This document shows positions 9,357-17,885 of a stretch of 64,000 nucleotides of DNA, piece after piece. How positions within the stretch are numbered: position 1 is the stretch's first letter; each line of letters opens with the position of its first letter. The stretch lies in NCBI RefSeq assembly GCF_019966545.1, contig NZ_JAIMIC010000002.1, forward strand, positions 1-64,000, read 5' to 3'. The notes beneath the pieces were generated by a model. The model made no database searches. It had not been told where the DNA came from and was given only the letters and a program-made list of their open reading frames with translations. Position numbers and translations under genes: made by a program. Source of the DNA: Heliomarina baculiformis. Lineage in GTDB: Bacteria; Pseudomonadota; Alphaproteobacteria; Rhodobacterales; Rhodobacteraceae.

Positions 9357-11003
9357 ATGGAATACCAAAAAGCGAACTCGCGGCATGATATCGCTGTCGA
9401 GAACAACCAAGCATCTTTGCGCCGCGCGCTTCGCTCTGAATACGATTTCATTGTGTGCGGCGCGGGCTCCAGCGGTTCTGTGCTGGCGGCCAGGCTGGCC
9501 GCGGATGCAAACGTGAGTGTCCTTCTTCTCGAAGCCGGTGGGGACGACGTCGCCGACTCCGTCCGTGAGCCGGCGCAGTGGCCCCTGAACCTTTGGAGCG
9601 AGCGCGACTGGGGCTTTCTGGGTGAGCCTGCCAAAACCCTTGGTGGCCGTCGCCTTCCACTCAGCATGGGCAAGGGGCTGGGCGGCGGCTCCAGCATCAA
9701 CGTCATGGTCTGGGCTCGCGGACATAAGGAGGACTGGGACCACTTTGCCGCGGAGGCCGACGATAACGAGTGGGGCTACGAGTCTATTCTGGATTATTAC
9801 CGCCGCATCGAGGATTGGCAGGGTAGTCCCGACTCACAAAGACGTGGCACTGGCGGTCCGGTATACGTGGCACAGCCAACCTCGCCGCAGCCGGCGGCCC
9901 ATGCGATGATCGATACGGCGCGACAGATGGGCGTTCCGATTTTCGATTCCCCGAACGGAGAGATGATGGAGCGTCCCGGCGGAGCAGCCATTGCCGACCT
10001 GCGCATCCGTAACGGAAAGCGTGAATCCGTCTTCCGGTCATACACCTATCGCGTGATGCACCAGCCCAACTTGACTGTTGTTACCGGAGCGTTGGTTTCG
10101 CGCATTCTATTGCTTGGTAAAAAAGCAATTGGCGTCGAGGCGGTGCTGGAGGGAAAGACCTGCGAGTTCCGCGCACGATGCGAGACCATTCTTTCGCTTG
10201 GCGCTGTCCAGACGCCGAAGGTGCTGATGCAATCGGGGATCGGTCCCGAGAGCGAGTTGCAGCCGCACGGCATCAAAATCGTCGAGCACCTTGAGGGGGT
10301 AGGGCGTAACCATCAGGATCACCTGGCCTTTGGGTGTACCTGGGCCTATAGGAAACCCGAAGCCGTAGGCGGTGGCGGCTGCGAGGCAACGCTATACTGG
10401 CAAAGCGACTCGAGACTACAACAGCCCGACATCCTGCAATGTCAGCTTGAGTTCCCGGTGCCCTCGCCGGAGGAGGCCGGTGTCGAAACGCCCGAGCACG
10501 GCTGGACGATGTTTGCCGGACTCGCGCAGCCAAAAAGCCGTGGACGCCTCAGGCTCTCCGGGCCGCGTGTCGATGATGCTATCCTCATCGAGCCCAATTC
10601 TTTGAGCGAGCCCGAGGATCTGAAAGCGGCCTTCACTGCAATCGAGCTCTGCAGGGAGATCGGCAATCACGCTTCCTTCGCTCAGCTGGTCAAAGCGGAG
10701 GTGGTCCCGGGAGCCCGTGATCGCAAGGCCATGGCTGAGTTCATCCGCAACTCGGCGGTAACCTATTGGCATCAGTCCTGCACGGCCAAGATGGGGCGTG
10801 ACACCATGTCAGTCGTCGATCATCAGCTCAAGGTTTACGGGATCGACAAACTTCGTATTGCAGACGCCTCCATTTTGCCGCGCATTACGGTCGGCAACAC
10901 CATGGCGCCATGCGTCGTCATCGGCGAGCGCGCGGGCGACCTGATTGGCAGGGAGTACGGATTGTCGACCGCTTTCGACGAAGCCTTGGTGCCTGCCAAC
11001 TGA
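9357..11003 (+). CDS. GMC-family FAD oxidoreductase (choline dehydrogenase-like)
   Basis: About 548 residues. The N-terminal FAD-binding motif is YDFIVCGAGSSGSVLAARLA with the acidic end LLLEAGG. The GMC signature GGSSINVMVWARG and the C-terminal motif HQSCTAKMGRD ... LRIADASILPRITVGNT are complete, including the His and Asn regions used in alcohol oxidation. The family oxidises alcohols or choline-like substrates with FAD; the substrate is not readable here. ATG 9357 gives the usual family start; an ATG at 9306 would add 17 residues. It lies among stress-type genes with no obvious partner dehydrogenase. Confidence 0.88.
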   Translation: MEYQKANSRHDIAVENNQASLRRALRSEYDFIVCGAGSSGSVLAARLAADANVSVLLLEAGGDDVADSVREPAQWPLNLWSERDWGFLGEPAKTLGGRRLPLSMGKGLGGGSSINVMVWARGHKEDWDHFAAEADDNEWGYESILDYYRRIEDWQGSPDSQRRGTGGPVYVAQPTSPQPAAHAMIDTARQMGVPIFDSPNGEMMERPGGAAIADLRIRNGKRESVFRSYTYRVMHQPNLTVVTGALVSRILLLGKKAIGVEAVLEGKTCEFRARCETILSLGAVQTPKVLMQSGIGPESELQPHGIKIVEHLEGVGRNHQDHLAFGCTWAYRKPEAVGGGGCEATLYWQSDSRLQQPDILQCQLEFPVPSPEEAGVETPEHGWTMFAGLAQPKSRGRLRLSGPRVDDAILIEPNSLSEPEDLKAAFTAIELCREIGNHASFAQLVKAEVVPGARDRKAMAEFIRNSAVTYWHQSCTAKMGRDTMSVVDHQLKVYGIDKLRIADASILPRITVGNTMAPCVVIGERAGDLIGREYGLSTAFDEALVPAN

Positions 11004-11195
11004 GACTCTGCCACCGGAGACGCCCTATTTCCGGTCGCACCTGGAACCGGTTTGCGGGCTGCCGTGACCGGAAAATCCCGCCGGGCGCAGTGCGGCTTAC
11101 GGGTTTGTCCATCGCAAAAACTGCCATCAATCAAATCGGCTCGTGACGGGATTCAGCCAGCGTCACGGACGAGCAATCACACTGCGGAGCACATC

Positions 11196-11621
11196 ATGAA
11201 CATGCAGTACAAGACCTACGCCAAGGCCACCGGAAGCGGCCGGGACGGCATCGCAACCATCGAGGACGGGGCACTGACCTTGTCGCTGTCGACCTCCAAG
11301 GCCTTGGGCGGCCCGGGTGGCGAGGGCACCAACCCCGAGCAACTCTTCGCCAGCGGTTATGCGGCGTGCTTCCTCAGCGCGCTGCGCTTCATTGCCGGTC
11401 ATCAGAAGCAGAAGTTGCCCGAGGACACGAGCGTGACCGTCACCGTGGGCATCGGCCCCCGGGACGACGGGGCAGGCTTTGCCCTGGACACTGCGCTGGC
11501 CGCGAGCCTGCCCGGCCTCGATGGCGAGATCGCCTCGAAACTGGTGGAAGAGGCCCATGCCACATGCCCCTATTCGCACCTGACGCGTGAGGGTGCGCAG
11601 GTGCGGCTGAGTGTTGCCTGA
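11196..11621 (+). CDS. ohr: Organic hydroperoxide resistance protein Ohr
   Basis: 141 residues, the normal size for Ohr/OsmC proteins. The two redox Cys are present in GYAACFLSAL and ATCPYSHLTR, and the start is typical (YKTYAKATGSGRDGIA). Ohr reduces organic hydroperoxides in the cytoplasm using lipoylated partners. ATG 11196 is chosen because homology starts there. An inverted repeat with a short T tract (11644-11679) follows. The usual partner OhrR (MarR family) is not adjacent; a damaged LysR gene lies convergent instead. Confidence 0.92.
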   Translation: MNMQYKTYAKATGSGRDGIATIEDGALTLSLSTSKALGGPGGEGTNPEQLFASGYAACFLSALRFIAGHQKQKLPEDTSVTVTVGIGPRDDGAGFALDTALAASLPGLDGEIASKLVEEAHATCPYSHLTREGAQVRLSVA

Positions 11622-11643
11622 GCCCCTTCGCGGATCTCTTCTC

Positions 11644-11679
11644 AAGGGCACCGTGGGCTGGTCCGCTCCCGGTGCCTTT
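11644..11679 (+). terminator. Probable terminator after ohr
   Basis: AAGGGCACCG pairs with CGGTGCCTT across a 15-18 nt loop, followed by TC-rich bases. It lies between the convergent ohr and lysR genes and could serve both. Confidence 0.5.
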
Positions 11680-11695
11680 CTCATGATCCATACGC

Positions 11696-12634
11696 TCAAG
11701 GCCCGCGAGACGAACGGGCGAGCTCGCGCGCCAGGTCCAAGAAGACCTTGAAGGCCGCGGGCGTGTTACGACGGCTGGGGTAGTAGAGGCAGAGGGGGGA
11801 GAGCGGTGGGGTCCACTCGTCCAGCACCCGCACCAGGCGACCGGCCTCGATGTCGGCCTTAACATCCGATTCCATAAAATAACCGATTCCGACGGACTCG
11901 AGCGCGCCTATGCGCGCGAGGCTGGCCTCGTCGAGCGGGATCGGACCGTCGACGTCCACCTGCATCGGCTCGCCCTCGGATGCGAATTGCCAGCGAAACA
12001 TGCCCCCGTTGGGGAGCCGCGTGCGGATGCAGGCATGGGACAGCAGGTCGGAGGAAACGCGCGGCGTCTCGCGGCTGGCGAAATAGGCCGGGCTTCCGAC
12101 CACCACGTAGCGTCGCGCGGGTCCGATCGGATTAGCAGTCATGTCGCTTGGGACGAGCGGCTGGCTCCGCACCCCGAAGTCGAAGCCGTCGGCGACGATG
12201 TCCACGAGGTTGCCCTCGGTGACAACGTCGACGCGGACCTCGGGGAAACCGCCGGAGGAACTCCAAGACCAGTGGGGCCAGGATCTCGCGCCCCGCTGTG
12301 GCGAAAGTGTTGATCCGGAGCGTGCCGCGCGGAGTTTCTCGCTGCGCGCGAACCGTGTCGAGCGCCTGGTAGATGTCGCGCAGGGCGGGGCTCACCTGGT
12401 CTACGAACCTGCGCCGGCGCCGGTCAGCGACACGCTGCGGATGGTGCGGTTGAACAGGCGCAAACCAAGATGCTCCTCGAGCTTGGCGATCGCGTTGCTC
12501 AGCGCGCTGGTCGACATGCCCAGATCGAGCGCGGCGGCCCTGAAGGAGCCTCTGCGGCTGATCGCCAGAACTGCGTCGAAATCCGTGAACTTGTCGATGG
12601 CTATTATTCTGAAATCCGCAATTCCGCATCTCAC
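11696..12634 (-). pseudogene. LysR-family regulator with two compensating frameshifts
   Basis: The HTH region ([20 protein letters not shown] ... [13 protein letters not shown]) reads from about 12634 to a premature TAG at 12401-12403. The second frame continues with [20 protein letters not shown] to RRFP near 12245. The third frame continues [20 protein letters not shown] and the effector domain to 11696. One missing base in a GCCGGCGCAGG stretch (about 12408) and one extra C in a CCCC run (about 12247) explain the breaks. Joined, it is a full-length LTTR of about 310 residues. The start is uncertain (GTG 12634 fits). It is divergent from snoaL-SDR, which it would be expected to regulate if functional. 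Confidence 0.75.
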
Positions 12635-12642
12635 TTTGTCCC
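12620..12642. promoter_or_regulatory. Second copy of the 23-bp motif
   Basis: Matches 6720-6742 at 21 of 23 bases and lies at the start of the lysR gene, facing the snoaL promoter. It may be an LTTR operator or core promoter element. Confidence 0.45.
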
Positions 12643-12716
12643 GGTTATCGACATGACGTCAACGCTCTAGATTTCGGGCCATCAACAAGGGAAATGAGAA
12701 GAACAGGAGAAATACC

Positions 12717-13046
12717 ATGAGTATCGATCTTCCCGAAGTCATCGACGCCTATTTCAAGGCTGACAAAAAGGACAACGCCTTGGCGATCTCGGAGTGCTTC
12801 ACACAGGACGCCGTGGTTGTCGACGAGGGCAACACTTATACTGGACGCGACGCGATCCGGCAGTGGATGGCGAACGCCTCCACCAAGTACACCTACACCG
12901 TAGAGCCATTCGCACGGGTCGAGGAGGACGGGCGCACCGTCATCACCAGCCACCTGGTCGGTAACTTCCCCGGCAGCCCGGTGGACTTGCGCTACTTCTT
13001 CGTTCTTAAGGACGGAATGATCGCCGAGCTGGAGATCGTCCCATGA
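12717..13046 (+). CDS. SnoaL-like / NTF2-fold protein
   Basis: 109 residues with the NTF2-like pattern: an N-terminal helix ([21 protein letters not shown]), then [22 protein letters not shown], then a beta-sheet ending in [18 protein letters not shown]. Proteins of this fold are small hydrolases, isomerases or ligand binders; the reaction is not known. AGGAGA precedes ATG 12717. The stop overlaps the ATG of the following SDR (ATGA), so the two are coupled. Confidence 0.82.
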   Translation: MSIDLPEVIDAYFKADKKDNALAISECFTQDAVVVDEGNTYTGRDAIRQWMANASTKYTYTVEPFARVEEDGRTVITSHLVGNFPGSPVDLRYFFVLKDGMIAELEIVP

Positions 13047-13822
13047 ACCCGTTCGTGACGCTTGAAGGCAAGCGCGCCATCGTCACCTCCGGCACACGCG
13101 GTGCCGGAGCCGCCACGGTGCGGCTCTTCGAAGAATTGGGCGCGCAGGTGCTCACCAGTGCCCGCAGCAAGCCGGCCGACTGGGAGAGGGCGCAGTTCGT
13201 CGCCGCAGATCTGACCACCGTGGAGGGCTGTGATAGCCTCGCCGCCGCGGCGCAGGACCATCTCGGCGGGGTGGACATCATCGTCCACATGCTCGGCGGT
13301 TCCTCGGCCCCCGCAGGCGGCTACCGGGCGCTCAATGACGCCGATTGGCAGCGCGAGCTCAACCTCAACTTGATGCCCGCCGTCCGGCTGGACCGCGCAC
13401 TGCTTCCGGCGATGGAGGCGCAGGGCTCGGGTGTGGTGATCCATGTCACCTCGATTCAGAGCCAATTACCATTGCCGGAGGCGACGACGGCCTATGCCGC
13501 GGCAAAGGCGGCGCTCTCAACCTACTCCAAAAGCCTGTCGAAACAGGTCTCGCCCAGGGGCGTGCGCGTGGCGCGGGTCTCTCCGGGCTGGATTGAGACG
13601 GAGTCGGCCGTGGAACTGGCAAGGCGCCTTGCTTCGGAGCACGGAGTGAGCGTGGAGGAGGGCAAGCAGATGATCATGGACTCGCTCGGCGGCGTGCCCA
13701 TCGGGCGGCCGTCAAAGCCTGAAGAGATTGCGAACCTAATCGCCTTCATCGCGTCAGACCGCGCGGGCACCATCACCGGCACGGAATACGTGATCGACGG
13801 CGGTACCGTGCCAACGGCCTAA
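13043..13822 (+). CDS. Short-chain dehydrogenase/reductase
   Basis: 259 residues of classical SDR type. The cofactor motif is degenerate ([10 protein letters not shown] instead of TGxxxGIG). The structural motif is HMLGGSSAP where NNAG is usual. The active site is Ser in HVTSIQSQ and Tyr/Lys in YAAAKAALS, and the C-terminal end is [14 protein letters not shown]. It is translationally coupled to the SnoaL-like gene. Such oxidoreductases are often annotated in stress or detoxification clusters; the substrate is unknown. Confidence 0.88.
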   Translation: MNPFVTLEGKRAIVTSGTRGAGAATVRLFEELGAQVLTSARSKPADWERAQFVAADLTTVEGCDSLAAAAQDHLGGVDIIVHMLGGSSAPAGGYRALNDADWQRELNLNLMPAVRLDRALLPAMEAQGSGVVIHVTSIQSQLPLPEATTAYAAAKAALSTYSKSLSKQVSPRGVRVARVSPGWIETESAVELARRLASEHGVSVEEGKQMIMDSLGGVPIGRPSKPEEIANLIAFIASDRAGTITGTEYVIDGGTVPTA

Positions 13823-14288
13823 TGCAGGAGTGAGTAGTATCATAAGTCCGAAGCAACAGGTCACCAGTTTCATGATATCCTGCTTTGTCGATATCTAAAT
13901 CACTGCGCAGGCGTAAATGACCCGGTTTCTTGTCTTCGAGGGTACTCATCAAACCTTTCTATAAAGTTCGCGACTCCGCCGACGGCGCCGAAGGTGTACA
14001 TGCGGCGAAATTGCCATTCGTCATAGGGTGATGAATCGACCGGCGCCAATTCAAAGGGGTCGGCTTAGGTCAATAAGTTGTGGAGCTTTCTAAGGTGTTT
14101 GTCCTCGGTGCCAGGGGGCATGCCTGCTCAAAAAATTCGATTGTTCGAACCGGCCCCAACTCCATCGGATACCTCGACCTTAAGCGAAAACTTGCGGGAA
14201 GTGAGTCGGTTCGAAGCTTCGATGCAATTTCTTGAAGATTGGCCAGACAGTTGAAAGTTTGGGGGCAGCATCTTGCAAACTAGCTGCC
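13823..14288. other. Intergenic region with a short conserved-looking open frame
   Basis: On the minus strand 14064-13900 is open for 54 codons (PYDEWQFRRMYTFGAVGG ... FIERFDEY ... FTPAQ, stop at 13900-13902). It looks protein-like in composition but has no ATG start except an internal Met and no recognised family. The rest (14068-14288) shows no gene. Confidence 0.3.
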
Positions 14289-14756
14289 TCAGCGTGCCGC
14301 AGCGCAATCAGAGTTGTCGATCTCGTCGGAAGCTGTCTGAGTGTTGCAGAGTATGGCCGGGTCGAGATCGGTACCTTCGAGGATGGCGCCATCGAAGACA
14401 GCCCCTTTCAAGTCGGCCTCTTCGAAAGACACTTCAGTAAGGCGGGCGCCTACAAAATTGGCACCACGCAGGTTGACGCTGGCAAAACTCGTGCCTTTGA
14501 GTACTGCATTCTCGAACACTGCCAGGTTCATGTTGGAGCCGTCGAATTTAACAGAATTTAAATCAGCGGATGTGAAATCGATCCCCATGAGGTTGCGTCC
14601 ACTGAAATCACTTTGTTGCAGAACGCACCCGGCGCAGCGTCCCAGAGCGCGCACATCTTTCGATCGATCCGTTTCTTCAGCGAGTGCGGGGGCCGAACCC
14701 GTCAGAAAAACTGTCAGGGTCGCGGAAAAGAAAACGGCAAGTCTGTTAGCCACCAT
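14289..14756 (-). CDS. Exported pentapeptide-repeat protein
   Basis: 155 residues. A Sec signal peptide (MVANRLAVFFSATLTVFL ... APALA) is followed by a short region with RCAGCVLQQSDFSGRNL and then about eight A(D/N)LxX-type pentapeptides (DLNSVKF, AVFENAVLKGTSFASVNL and so on). These predict a small right-handed quadrilateral beta-helix in the periplasm. ATG 14756 is chosen because the signal peptide starts there; an upstream extension lacks signal character. The C-terminus has two further Cys (ILCNTQ, NSDCAAAR), so a disulfide is possible. Function unknown. Confidence 0.82.
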   Translation of the reverse strand: MVANRLAVFFSATLTVFLTGSAPALAEETDRSKDVRALGRCAGCVLQQSDFSGRNLMGIDFTSADLNSVKFDGSNMNLAVFENAVLKGTSFASVNLRGANFVGARLTEVSFEEADLKGAVFDGAILEGTDLDPAILCNTQTASDEIDNSDCAAAR

Positions 14757-15176
14757 CAATACACCTTGGGTAATACGCGAAAAGCGTGTTTGTGTCTTTT
14801 GACCGAGGGCGTTGCCTCTAGTCAATCGGTACGAGCACCCGCCGGAAGAGAGGCATTAAGCATGGGCATCCTAATCGAGGGTTTGCCTGTATGGATTGCG
14901 ACTAATTTCTGTACTCGATTTACACATTACAAGACACCAGGGCCGGTTGTTCGATGCGAAAGCCTTCTGCCATGCGGCTCTCTTACTTTGAACCGGCGTG
15001 AATAGGCCAAAAGTCGTCACTGTCAGATTTTATAGTGCACAAACCATTTTCTTGAGTAGCGCTGCTGGACCAATTTGTTCGCGTCGCCTTCGCTGTCAAC
15101 GGTGGGCCCTTGAAAGAAATCCAGCGGATCGCCACCTGCTGCACAGTGCGTCGATGCCGGGGCGCAGGAGTTTGAT
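14757..15176. other. Intergenic region, no gene seen
   Basis: About 420 bases between the divergent pentapeptide gene and the antiporter fragment. AT content is higher than in the neighbours. No open frame with protein character was found on either strand. Confidence 0.35.
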
Positions 15177-15650
15177 ATGTTTGAGACTTGGTTTCCGCTC
15201 ATTGCAGGCTTTGCGTTGTTGCTCTTAGGCGGTGAATTACTGGTTCGTGGGGCTGTGCAGGTAGCGGAAAGATTTGGCGTTTCACCCCTTGTTATCGGTC
15301 TCACATTTGTTGGCTTCGGGACATCGATGCCGGAACTGGTGACCTCGGTGCAGGCCGGGCTGGCGGGGTTCCCGGGCATCGCTTATGGCAATGTGGTCGG
15401 CTCAAATATTGCCAACATATTACTGATCGGTGGCGTCTCCGCCTTGCTATGTCCCGTGATTGTAACCGAGGCCGCGCGCCGGCGGCATGCGTTCCTGATG
15501 CTCGGTGTAGCGGCGACTTTTGCCGGATTGGCGTTCTTTTTACCTATGGAAGGAGTTCTCGGCGTGATCTTTGTGACGGTTTTGATGGCCTACATATTCT
15601 TGGTCATCCGGTTGGAACGCGCCGCGGACGGGCAATCTGCTCTTTGCTGA
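15177..15650 (+). pseudogene. N-terminal half of a CaCA (YrbG-like) Na+/Ca2+ antiporter
   Basis: 157 residues with about five hydrophobic segments. The alpha-1 repeat is well preserved (VIGLTFVGFGTSMPELVTS ... GNVVGSNIANILLIGG). Full CaCA proteins are about 310-370 residues and need a second, inverted alpha-2 repeat. None is found in any frame downstream; the frame ends after IRLERAADGQSALC. It is therefore probably a truncated, inactive remnant, next to the mobile-element relic at 15.7 kb. Activity as a half-length homodimer cannot be excluded. Confidence 0.7.
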
Positions 15651-15728
15651 AACGGCTTTTCCGCATCGTCTGTCGCCTCGTTTGGAGAACAGGCTAACTT
15701 CAAACCGCGGACTTTTTAGGGGAGCTGG

Positions 15729-16064
15729 TCACCTCCGCTTCGGACCTGTGCTCAGTCCGCCATAGAGACGGCAGCGCCGCTTTCCGGGTACGACTTTCAT
15801 CTGACATTGGCCTCCGGTGCGAGTTTTCGCGCCGCAGCTGGGGCGCTTGTTCTTGGGTGAAGGGTTTTCGCCTTTATCCAAGCCCAATTCTTTCATCCGC
15901 CTGCAAATCTGGCCATCGCACTTTAAGCACGACTTTTGATAGTTCGGATGTTTTTTTCTTTCCGCCGGGCATGACCGCCAGCGTGATTTCAGATCCTGCC
16001 AGTTAACCGGTTCAGTATTGCAGAGCTCGATTATCATCTTTTCTAAGTTGCTCGGTCGTCCCAT
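15729..16064 (-). CDS. Small Cys-rich protein of mobile-element type (HGGxSTGP-like motif)
   Basis: 111 residues from ATG 16064 (MGRPSNLEKM). The C-terminal region is CGAKTRTGGQCQMKV ... KRRCRLYGGLSTGPKRR. This resembles the C-x-C/HGGxSTGPKT tail of small basic proteins frequent in prophages and integrative elements, but with Tyr where His is usual. Three more Cys (KSCLKCDGQICRRM) suggest a zinc-binding site. The biochemical role of this family is not known to me. Its neighbours support a decayed element. Confidence 0.55.
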   Translation of the reverse strand: MGRPSNLEKMIIELCNTEPVNWQDLKSRWRSCPAERKKHPNYQKSCLKCDGQICRRMKELGLDKGENPSPKNKRPSCGAKTRTGGQCQMKVVPGKRRCRLYGGLSTGPKRR

Positions 16065-16232
16065 GAGAAACACCATCAATTTCCAACAGAGTTGGCGAAC
16101 CCCATGACGAGGTCCCAATCCGTACGTCCCACGTTCTTTTGATCTAATTTTTCTAGAATGGGGCGGTCATTCGGAGCCTGTCTGCAGTTGGCAAAGGTTG
16201 CCAGACTTCTGTCGACAACAATCCACGCCAGC

Positions 16233-16329
16233 GTCACAAACGTCACCCCTCCTAGAGGTGTGTGACGTTTGTGACTGGCTAACTGGCCCGCACATGTGAC
16301 GCACAGTGACAGGTTGTGACGTTTGTGAC
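16233..16329. repeat. Iteron-like cluster of GTGACGTTTGTGAC
   Basis: The 14-mer GTGACGTTTGTGAC occurs at 16262-16275 and 16316-16329, and its exact complement at 16233-16246. A GTGAC-N5-GTGAC pair lies at 16296-16310. The first two copies form an inverted repeat across 15 nt. Eight GTGAC/GTCAC boxes in 97 bases suggest a replication-initiator or repressor binding region. Confidence 0.7.
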
Positions 16330-16337
16330 GCCATTCT

Positions 16338-16565
16338 TCAGTCATCTTCCTGTACACGCCAAACATAATCGCCCCACACCCGCACCTCGTCCAATTCCAT
16401 CAGTTTGTCCTTTGTGCGCGTGAATGCCATGCGTCCCGCATTTTCGCTGACGCCGCTGGTCAACCAATTAATGTTACATGCGTTACGCCAGTGTTCGATG
16501 TGGACTACCTTGCGATTGTGAGGAAATTCGCTACCGTATGCGGACTTAGCTGCCTTTCGCCGCAC
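16338..16565 (-). pseudogene. C-terminal fragment of a phage/plasmid-type replication (helicase/primase) protein
   Basis: 75 codons ending VHIEHWRNACNINWLTSG ... AFTRTKDKLMELDEVRVWGDYVW. The pattern 'acidic Trp ... AFxRxxDxL ... V ... GDYVWR' resembles the winged-helix tail of AAA/primase replication proteins from proteobacterial islands. A stop lies a few codons before the GTG at 16565, so the ATPase part is missing. The assignment rests on pattern similarity only. Confidence 0.45.
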
Positions 16566-16662
16566 CTGCTCAATTTCTATTCAAGCTGCAAAGTCTCACG
16601 CAAGGAGGAACGGACAGCCGAGCTTCGCCGGACGCGCATCATTACGGCTCCGAAAACAGATC

Positions 16663-17235
16663 TTAATTTTGGTCGAGGCGCTCGGTTTGGATGGGTGCCT
16701 TTGTTAGGCCTCTTGGATTAGAGCCAGCGGGACCGAGCCCGCCATCGAGAAGGTCTTCGACGAACCACGCTGCGAACTGGGCGCGGCCCGAGACGCCGGC
16801 TTTGGCATAGATTCGAGTAAGCTGCGCCCGGACCGTGCCCTTCGCAGCGCCTCGGATCGCAGCGATCTCGGCGGCGTCGAGGCCCTTTAGCGCCAGAAAC
16901 CCGACATCGCGTTCAGCGGGCGTCAGACACCAGATCTCGAACTGAGACTCCACGATCCGCGCGAGATCGCCTCGGGCTGTGCCCAGAGCCCTGTCCTGTA
17001 CTTGCATCCGTTCCAGCATGCGTCGCAGCTGACATGCGTTCAGACCGATCCCGACGATGAGGGCCAGCGTCACGAGCAGTTCCAGAAGGGCATGCTCGGC
17101 GAGCGGTGCTTGTATGAGATCCACCAATACATCACCGACGAAGAACACCGCCGCGACGCATTGCAGGACGATCACCACGGCGAGGCCGAGTTGACGCCGC
17201 TTCAGCTTCGCTTGGGTCAGGCTCTCACCGTTCAC
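16663..17235 (-). CDS. Membrane-anchored LuxR-type HTH regulator
   Basis: 190 residues. Two transmembrane helices come first (LGLAVVIVLQCVAAVFFVGDVL and a second around 50-68), then a short linker and a GerE/LuxR HTH (LTPAERDVGFLALKGLDAAEIAAIRGAAKGTVRAQLTRIYAKAG). No periplasmic or PAS sensor is visible. GTG 17235 is preceded by GGAGGTGAT and starts one base after the cytochrome gene stop, so it is the last gene of an operon with cytochrome b561 and the PepSY protein. It may read a redox or membrane signal from them; this is inference. Confidence 0.8.
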   Translation of the reverse strand: MNGESLTQAKLKRRQLGLAVVIVLQCVAAVFFVGDVLVDLIQAPLAEHALLELLVTLALIVGIGLNACQLRRMLERMQVQDRALGTARGDLARIVESQFEIWCLTPAERDVGFLALKGLDAAEIAAIRGAAKGTVRAQLTRIYAKAGVSGRAQFAAWFVEDLLDGGLGPAGSNPRGLTKAPIQTERLDQN

Positions 17236-17236
17236 A

Positions 17237-17881
17237 TCACCTCCGCCGTCCGGTTACCATCCCGCGGACCAGATTGCGGCCAAGCGCGCGGCTCTCGACC
17301 GCGACTCCCGCAACGTGTAACAGGGCGAGGAGCAGCATCAGGTTCGCCGTCACTTCATGCACGTCTTCCGCGACGTCGCCAAGTCCCTCTTCGTCGCCGT
17401 GCCGGTCGCCGGCGTTCTCAGTGACCAGAACCGACCAGTCACCCGCGGCGACGGCGGCCTTCTCCTCGGCGATGGTGATGGGGCTCTTGCCGCCGGTCAT
17501 GACAAGGCCAGTGCCGATCATTACGGCCAGACAGGCCCAAAGCGCATAGGCCATGATCGCTCCAGCCGGATTGTGCGAGGAGTGTTCACGCGGGCGTCCG
17601 CACAGCAGGTCGGCGAGATGACTCACCGCGGCGCGGGGAGCGGGAAGAAACGAGGCGAACCGCGCCTCGACCGGGCCGATCAGGCCCCAGACGAGGCGAA
17701 GTGCCAGCACGGCCATCGCGGCCCAGCCGATCCAGACATGGATCGTGCCGCCTGGCTTGGTCAGAAGACCGTTGGCAATGACGGCGGCGGCAATGCTCCA
17801 ATGGGTCAGTCGCACCACCGGGTCCCAGGGTTGGGTGATCTCGGGCGCCGCGCGGCCGCCCGGTTCCACATGATCCGACAT
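17237..17881 (-). CDS. Cytochrome b561-family membrane protein
   Basis: 214 residues with about four hydrophobic helices. The family start VVRLTHWSIAAAVIANGLL contains the first haem-ligand His. Further His candidates lie in GTIHVWIGWAAM and DVHEVTANLMLLLALLHVAG. The N-terminus follows the pattern of di-haem b-type cytochromes that pass electrons across the inner membrane. ATG 17881 (MSDHVEPGG) lies 5 nt after the PepSY gene stop. The partner is probably a soluble cytochrome or the PepSY protein; neither is proven. Confidence 0.87.
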   Translation of the reverse strand: MSDHVEPGGRAAPEITQPWDPVVRLTHWSIAAAVIANGLLTKPGGTIHVWIGWAAMAVLALRLVWGLIGPVEARFASFLPAPRAAVSHLADLLCGRPREHSSHNPAGAIMAYALWACLAVMIGTGLVMTGGKSPITIAEEKAAVAAGDWSVLVTENAGDRHGDEEGLGDVAEDVHEVTANLMLLLALLHVAGVAVESRALGRNLVRGMVTGRRR

Positions 17882-17885
17882 GGGA

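Larger units (their letters stand above)
15729..16565. mobile_element. Relic of an integrative element or prophage
   Basis: The segment combines the HGG-type small protein, a cluster of GTGAC iteron-like repeats (16233-16329) and the C-terminal fragment of a replication/helicase-like protein (16338-16565), all on the minus strand. No integrase, transposase or attachment site was recognised. The flanking antiporter half-gene fits insertion-related damage. Confidence 0.45.

Noticed and set aside
16233-16329. GTGAC repeats as a CRISPR array
   Set aside because: Only three 14-mers in mixed orientation with unequal spacers; no cas genes.
16076-16366. 96-codon minus frame over the GTGAC repeats
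   Set aside because: Its text is produced by the repeats (RHKRHN, SHKRHT) and overlaps both neighbours; no family similarity.
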